IMG/VR virus record: IMGVR_UViG_3300012039_000021
Span: 1-35,600 of that record
Source: a virus
Length of the DNA: 35,600 bases
Strand: one strand, 5' to 3'
A program made the translations under genes and the position numbers. Below, one piece after another: positions 32,384-35,600 of this stretch. Every line of letters starts with the position of its first letter. The first letter of the stretch is position 1. The notes under the pieces were generated by a model that worked only from the letters and a program-made list of their open reading frames with translations, was not told the origin of the DNA and ran no database searches.

Positions 32384-32411
32384 TTTAAAAGATCCCACGT
32401 CTTGGTATAAT
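32384..32411 (+). promoter_or_regulatory. extended -10 promoter inside the lysis region
   Basis: TGGTATAAT at 32403-32411 is a perfect -10 hexamer with the TGn extension. TTTAAA at 32384-32389 is a weaker -35 with a 16-nt spacer. It would start transcription near 32418 and serve the holin-like gene at 32451, allowing separate timing of lysis. The -10 lies in the loop of a hairpin (32395-32429). Confidence 0.5.
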
Positions 32412-32433
32412 CTGAATATTAAGGCGTGGTTTT
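32395..32433 (+). terminator. hairpin plus T-run, possible terminator/attenuator
   Basis: CCACGTCTT (32395-32403) pairs with AAGGCGTGG (32421-32429) in a 9-bp stem with one G-U, followed directly by TTTT. The 17-nt loop is long for an intrinsic terminator but can be shortened by G-U pairs at its base. It could end or reduce read-through from the glycan/endolysin transcript just where the internal promoter lies. Confidence 0.35.
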
Positions 32434-32450
32434 AAAACAAGGAGAGTTTT

Positions 32451-32669
32451 ATGGAACAAATGATAATTGACCTGTTGGTGTCTAAAGTCCCTGGCGCATT
32501 GCTTGGCCTAACCGTTCTAGGAAGCCTAGTGGTCCTAGGACAAGTCGTAGTAGCGCTGACCCCATCACCAGATGACGATGCGAAGCTTGCAAGTGTGTTT
32601 ACTATCCCGGTTCTAGGACCCTTGCTTTTGCTTGTTTCTAAGTTTGCCCCTTTTCAAAAGAAGCCATAG
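32451..32669 (+). CDS. holin-like two-TM protein
   Basis: A 72-residue protein with two hydrophobic helices (about 14-36, LGLTVLGSLVVLGQVVVAL; and 47-65, FTIPVLGPLLLLVSKFA) separated by a PSPDDDAK turn, and a short basic tail. Size, topology and position after the endolysin fit a class II-type holin. AAGGAG before the ATG is strong. A holin would let the amidase reach the wall. Similar small proteins are widespread in phage lysis regions and most are not tested. Confidence 0.5.
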   Translation: MEQMIIDLLVSKVPGALLGLTVLGSLVVLGQVVVALTPSPDDDAKLASVFTIPVLGPLLLLVSKFAPFQKKP

Positions 32670-32677
32670 GCGGATAT

Positions 32678-32890
32678 GTGGCGGATATAATTGCGGCCCT
32701 AAAAGCCATCCCATATTTAGTGGACCTTCTAAAGTCCATTGCTAAATATCTAAACAAACAATTCGGTGATAACCCTGCGAAGTTTCTCATTGACTCTTCC
32801 TTGGCTTTCAAGGATCTAGAGCAAGCAAATACAAAGGAGAAAAAACTTGAAGCTGCCAAGAAGATTCAGGAACTTATTTCGAGGCTATAG
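32678..32890 (+). CDS. small amphipathic helical protein in the lysis region
   Basis: A 70-residue protein starting GTG at 32678 after AGGCGGA. Residues 1-28 are an amphipathic helix (IIAALKAIPYLVDLLKSIAKYL), and the second half is charged with heptads. There is no true membrane span. It overlaps the lipoprotein gene by 44 nt. It may be a partner of the holin or the lipoprotein, but nothing specific is seen. Confidence 0.5.
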   Translation: MADIIAALKAIPYLVDLLKSIAKYLNKQFGDNPAKFLIDSSLAFKDLEQANTKEKKLEAAKKIQELISRL

Positions 32891-33119
32891 CATCTTTCTG
32901 GTGGTGCTCCTTGCCGGTTGTAAAGACGCGCCTAAGGTTACGGTGTGTATTAGTGATCCGGGGAACTTGGGCTTTCAATGTAAAAGGCATGATCGATCAG
33001 AGTTCTTCTTGCCATACGACATGAGCGAAAACTATGTGGCGCTTTCACCGCGTGATGCTGAACAGCTTTTAAACTATTGTAAAATTAGGGGCGAAGAAGA
33101 CCCAGCGCTAGAAGAGTAA
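32847..33119 (+). CDS. lysis-region lipoprotein
   Basis: A 90-residue protein starting at TTG 32847, with AAGGAG about 7 nt upstream. The N-terminus is a textbook lipoprotein signal: basic n-region (KLPRRFRNLFR), hydrophobic stretch (IFLVVLL) and lipobox LAGC, with the cysteine near residue 25. The mature part has four more Cys-containing or aromatic segments and the pattern ALSPRDAEQLLNYCK that I have seen in uncharacterised phage lipoproteins. It would be anchored to the outer or inner membrane. An outer-membrane spanin (Rz1-like) role is possible, but the mature part is not Pro-rich, as many Rz1 proteins are. Confidence 0.65.
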   Translation: MKLPRRFRNLFRGYSIFLVVLLAGCKDAPKVTVCISDPGNLGFQCKRHDRSEFFLPYDMSENYVALSPRDAEQLLNYCKIRGEEDPALEE

Positions 33120-33139
33120 TAACCAAGGGAGACGCTGTC

Positions 33140-33325
33140 ATGGATGACGGGATGTTAGAGTATTTCATAACCCAGACGAATAGGCGTCTAGAGGACATTG
33201 AAGAAAAGCTAGACGTTCTAATAGAGTTTCAGATAGCCGTTAAAACAAACCACAAGACCGTAGCATTTTTTGTTTCTTTCGTGGTGTCTGCCGTAGTGGG
33301 TTTACTGCCGCTACTCCTTAGGTAA
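33140..33325 (+). CDS. small coiled-coil protein with C-terminal TM helix
   Basis: A 61-residue protein. Residues 6-35 form heptads (RRLEDIEEKLDVLIEF) and residues 40-60 are a membrane helix (VAFFVSFVVSAVVGLLPLLL). This layout matches XhlA-type holin-associated proteins and inner-membrane spanin-like proteins. GGGAGA lies before the ATG. It ends the plus-strand lysis operon. It may act with the lipoprotein in the final membrane step, or with the holin. Confidence 0.5.
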   Translation: MDDGMLEYFITQTNRRLEDIEEKLDVLIEFQIAVKTNHKTVAFFVSFVVSAVVGLLPLLLR

Positions 33326-33363
33326 AGACTCCCCACAAATACTTTACTTCTGAAACACGATTT

Positions 33364-34380
33364 CTAAACTAGTTGAAAGGTAACTTCCTGTCCATCAACC
33401 AGAGCCCTTAAAAACTTCTGTTCTAAATTGAGTTCTAGAACTTGGAAGTTAGAAGGTCCTGGATCTCCCTTCGGACCTTGAGGTCCAACCGGTCCAACGT
33501 CTCCTTGGATGCCTTGAATGCCTTGTGGACCTTGCACGCCAGGAACACCATCAGCCCCAGAAACACCTTGGGGGCCCTCAGCGCCACTAGGACCAGGCTC
33601 GCCTTGAGGACCTTGAGGTCCCTGAGCACCTGGTTCTCCTGGGTCTCCTTTGTCGCCTTTTTCTCCTGCTGGTCCAATAGGCCCCTCAGGTCCAACATCA
33701 CCTTCTGGTCCAAGTTCGCCTTGCTCGCCTCTAGGGCCTGGTTCACCGCGTTCTCCAACGTCTCCTTGCAATCCTCTTTCACCTTGTTCTCCTTGAGGGC
33801 CTTGAGCGCCTTCTGCACCAGCGGGACCCACATCCCCTTGAGGGCCTTGAACGCCCGCAGAACCTTGATCGCCTTGTAAACCCTGTAAGCCTTGTGGTCC
33901 TTGTGGTCCTGGTTCACCTTGAATTCCCTCCACACCCTGAGCCCCAGCGGGTCCCTGAGAACCTTCGGGGCCTTGCGGCCCTACATCACCCTGGTCTCCT
34001 TTGTCGCCCTTAGAACCTTCGGGTCCAGTGGCACCATCAGCGCCAGAGAGTCCTTGAGGACCTTGTGCGCCGTCTAAGCCGTCCCTGCCATCAACACCAT
34101 CACGGCCGTCCCTGCCATCAAACCCTGGATCTCCCTTATCGCCTTTGTCGCCCTTTGGGCCTTGAACACCTTCGGGACCTTTAGCTCCGGCGGCTCCGGC
34201 TTCACCTGCAGGTCCACGCTCTCCTTGAACACCTTGCGATCCAGCGGGTCCTTGAGGACCAGCAGCGCCCTGTGGTCCTTGTGGACCAGGAGGACCTTGC
34301 GTCCCACCACCACTACCGCCACCACAATTTATGATTAAAGTTCTTTTGTTGTCTACTAAATCGTTGTCTTCTTTGTGCAC
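33364..34380 (-). CDS. collagen-like phage protein
   Basis: About 338 residues. After an N-terminal part of some 25 residues and a Gly/Ser linker, roughly 280 residues are uninterrupted Gly-X-Y triplets (GPQGPQGAAGPQG style), rich in Pro, Gln, Glu, Asp and Lys, some being GDKGDKGDPG. Such bacterial/phage triplets form trimeric collagen helices without hydroxyproline. The final 27 residues (FQVLELNLEQKFLRALVDGQ and on) are a likely trimerisation cap. Start codons TTG 34386 and GTG 34380 are possible; the GGGGG upstream is better spaced for GTG. It lies beside the tailspike on the same strand, so it is probably a fibre shaft, possibly adhesive to host or environment. Confidence 0.85.
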   Translation of the reverse strand: MHKEDNDLVDNKRTLIINCGGGSGGGTQGPPGPQGPQGAAGPQGPAGSQGVQGERGPAGEAGAAGAKGPEGVQGPKGDKGDKGDPGFDGRDGRDGVDGRDGLDGAQGPQGLSGADGATGPEGSKGDKGDQGDVGPQGPEGSQGPAGAQGVEGIQGEPGPQGPQGLQGLQGDQGSAGVQGPQGDVGPAGAEGAQGPQGEQGERGLQGDVGERGEPGPRGEQGELGPEGDVGPEGPIGPAGEKGDKGDPGEPGAQGPQGPQGEPGPSGAEGPQGVSGADGVPGVQGPQGIQGIQGDVGPVGPQGPKGDPGPSNFQVLELNLEQKFLRALVDGQEVTFQLV

Positions 34381-34419
34381 GATCAATCCCCCTAAGAATA
34401 TTTTTCACTGCGTAATAAT

Positions 34420-34447
34420 ATAATAAGGGGAAATTCGTTTTTGTCTA
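34420..34447 (-). promoter_or_regulatory. promoter for the collagen-like gene
   Basis: On the minus strand TAGACA (34447-34442), a 16-nt spacer and TATTAT (34425-34420) match sigma70 at five of six positions each. Transcription would start near 34413, about 30 nt before the collagen-like start. The -35 resembles the TAGACT at 6480, which may be a preferred form in this phage. Confidence 0.5.
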
Positions 34448-34451
34448 CTGC

Positions 34452-34474
34452 TTACAGTCCGATGGAAACTGTAA
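34452..34474. repeat. 7-bp inverted repeat after the tailspike gene
   Basis: TTACAGT (34452-34458) and ACTGTAA (34468-34474) form a perfect 7-bp stem with a 9-nt loop, immediately after the tailspike stop on the minus strand and before the collagen promoter. No U-run follows on either strand, so it is not a standard terminator. It could be an operator or a weak processing signal. Confidence 0.35.
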
Positions 34475-34475
34475 A

Positions 34476-35600
34476 CTACCAGTTCATGCCTTGACTGACG
34501 TACCTAATTGGAAAGCTTGGCTGATATGCTTCATGGGTCGTGTCCATACCGATACTTTGTGCGTAGATTTTTAGGCTTGGCGTATTTGAGTTCTGTAATT
34601 TCCCAGTGCCTGGATCAATATTACCAACCGTAACAATCATTTTTGGACCCCAAAGAGACACTTGATTAATCAAGAGCCCCCGAGCAGATTTCTGACCACC
34701 ACCGTTAGTAGCGAGCCTAACAAGATTATTCCGCCAATCAACAAGGGAAGCTCCGTACGCTGCAATTTTCTCAATGTGTACAAATCCGTTGCCGTACCCA
34801 CTCCCAATCGCACCCGTTTGTTGATCGTATGATGACCCTTCAGCAGAGAGACCAATTGCCATACTCCTAGAATTAGAGTCAACGTTAGGATAAAAACCAC
34901 CACAGTTAAGAGCGACCCCCCCATGAAACGAACTCCTTTCAATCACAATATGTGCTGCCGATCCCTGAACCACTACACCGGCTCCGCCCCTCCAGGAATG
35001 ACATTGATACCAATCACGAAAAATTGAGTCAGCAATATAAATAACTTGATTAGGTCCAGCCCATCTGGTTTCTGTAGAATCGCTTCTGACCTTAAATCCT
35101 TCGGCACCACAAGAATAAAACATTGAGTTTACAATTGTAGCTCCATGTTGTGCAAAGCCATGCATGTATGAACAATGCTCAACGGATTGTTTTGAATTCG
35201 ACCAAACGTTATTCATGAATAAATCAGCGTTGTATCCGAACCAAAGCCATTTCGGTCTAGCGCCCATGTCTACTTTACAGCCAGAGCCGACAGGAGACGA
35301 CATCGCTGTTCCACCTGTTCCAAAGCTTGGCGCAGATGTATAACTTCCACTTGTAACAATTTGCAATCCTGTGACGTTTCCGCTTGCACCAACCGATGAC
35401 ACACGGAAGCTTGCCGCCGTTCCAACTCCTCCAATTGCCGTGAGTTCTGTTCCGACAACGTATCCAGAGCCTTGATTAACAATTCTAAATTGTCCGTTTC
35501 GCTTAAAGTATTGATATGGGGCATCTGTTACACCTTTCACGTTTACTAATTCAATTTGAAATCCTGGAAAGTTATCTTTTGCTAGGTTTTGCGCACCAAA
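34476..35600 (-). CDS. tailspike/receptor-binding protein, beta-helix (5' end outside window)
   Basis: The C-terminal 375 or so residues of a larger protein. The frame stays open through the window edge (GAQNLAKDNFPGF precedes the GTG at 35540), so the N-terminal, virion-attached part is missing. The part seen begins with a GSGYVVGTELTAIGG / VTSGSYTSAPS type beta module, common in phage fibres, and then short repeated strands with Asn, Ser and Gly turns (NNVWSNSKQSVEHCSYMHG, ATIVNSMFYSCGAEGFKV, HIVIERSSFHGG, LLINQVSLWG), as in a right-handed parallel beta-helix. Such spikes often bind or cleave surface polysaccharide. No catalytic residues can be named. Confidence 0.72.
   Translation of the reverse strand, partial: FGAQNLAKDNFPGFQIELVNVKGVTDAPYQYFKRNGQFRIVNQGSGYVVGTELTAIGGVGTAASFRVSSVGASGNVTGLQIVTSGSYTSAPSFGTGGTAMSSPVGSGCKVDMGARPKWLWFGYNADLFMNNVWSNSKQSVEHCSYMHGFAQHGATIVNSMFYSCGAEGFKVRSDSTETRWAGPNQVIYIADSIFRDWYQCHSWRGGAGVVVQGSAAHIVIERSSFHGGVALNCGGFYPNVDSNSRSMAIGLSAEGSSYDQQTGAIGSGYGNGFVHIEKIAAYGASLVDWRNNLVRLATNGGGQKSARGLLINQVSLWGPKMIVTVGNIDPGTGKLQNSNTPSLKIYAQSIGMDTTHEAYQPSFPIRYVSQGMNW

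Noticed and set aside
33322-33347. GTAAAG/CTTTAC inverted repeat between the lysis and collagen-like genes as a bidirectional terminator
   Set aside because: Only 6 bp with a 14-nt loop and no T-run on either side.
33435-34325. Long frames on both strands across the collagen-like gene, with a regular 9-bp periodicity
   Set aside because: The Gly-X-Y codon repeats make all frames look open and also suggest a CRISPR-like pattern, but there are no conserved repeats with unique spacers. Only one frame gives true Gly triplets.
1-35600. tRNA genes, phage integrase, single-subunit RNA polymerase, insertion sequences or a CRISPR array
   Set aside because: I saw no convincing cloverleaf, integrase or polymerase motif, transposase, or repeat-spacer structure on either strand. 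A tRNA scan would be decisive for the first.

Overview
This window is a contiguous piece of a tailed double-stranded DNA phage, most like a podovirus. Supporting this, a complete packaging and virion module runs from a small terminase candidate through TerL, portal, scaffold, HK97-type coat, head-tail connector and hub to three helical internal proteins and a very large (1074 aa) internal protein, with no sheath or convincing tape measure. The host is probably Gram-negative, because the lysis region holds a lipobox lipoprotein and several small membrane proteins. The species cannot be told from the sequence. Gene density is very high, start and stop codons often overlap as ATGA or TTGA, and TTG and GTG starts are common.

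Layout. 1-2499 (+): two small unknown genes, a replication initiator/helicase-loader-like protein with a serine-tract linker, a short DnaB-type helicase and a small unknown gene. 2496-6469 (-): a metallophosphoesterase, two small unknown genes and two repeat-rich, Ser/Thr-rich beta proteins that look like fibre or decoration proteins. 6539-7383 (+): a single-strand annealing protein candidate and a 58-residue zinc-ribbon-like protein. 7328-24874 (+): packaging, head and tail/ejection genes. 24863-25711 (-): a D-2-hydroxyacid dehydrogenase homologue.

25777-31739 (+) is the most unusual part. It is a tightly overlapping block of SAM methyltransferase, NeuA-type cytidylyltransferase, RusA-type resolvase, NeuC-type epimerase, Maf/DUF115-type glycosyltransferase and NeuB-type synthase. 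This block runs straight into the endolysin gene. On paper it is a complete route from UDP-GlcNAc and PEP to a CMP-activated nonulosonic (sialic-acid-like) sugar, plus an enzyme that could attach it to Ser/Thr of a protein. The overlaps with RusA and the endolysin show it is built into the phage late operon and is not flanking host DNA. The glycosylated target (host flagellin or surface protein, or the phage's own Ser/Thr-rich virion proteins) is not visible from sequence.

31727-33325 (+): lysis region with a T7-lysozyme-like amidase, a lysine-rich membrane protein, a holin-like protein, a small helical protein, a lipoprotein and a coiled-coil/TM protein. 33364-35600 (-): a collagen-like protein and the C-terminal part of a probable beta-helix tailspike that leaves the window.

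Two genes, the metallophosphoesterase and the small protein at 15985, appear to begin upstream of any ATG/GTG/TTG. Each has an AUA or AUC codon exactly where an AUG would be expected. This could be near-cognate initiation or local sequence error.
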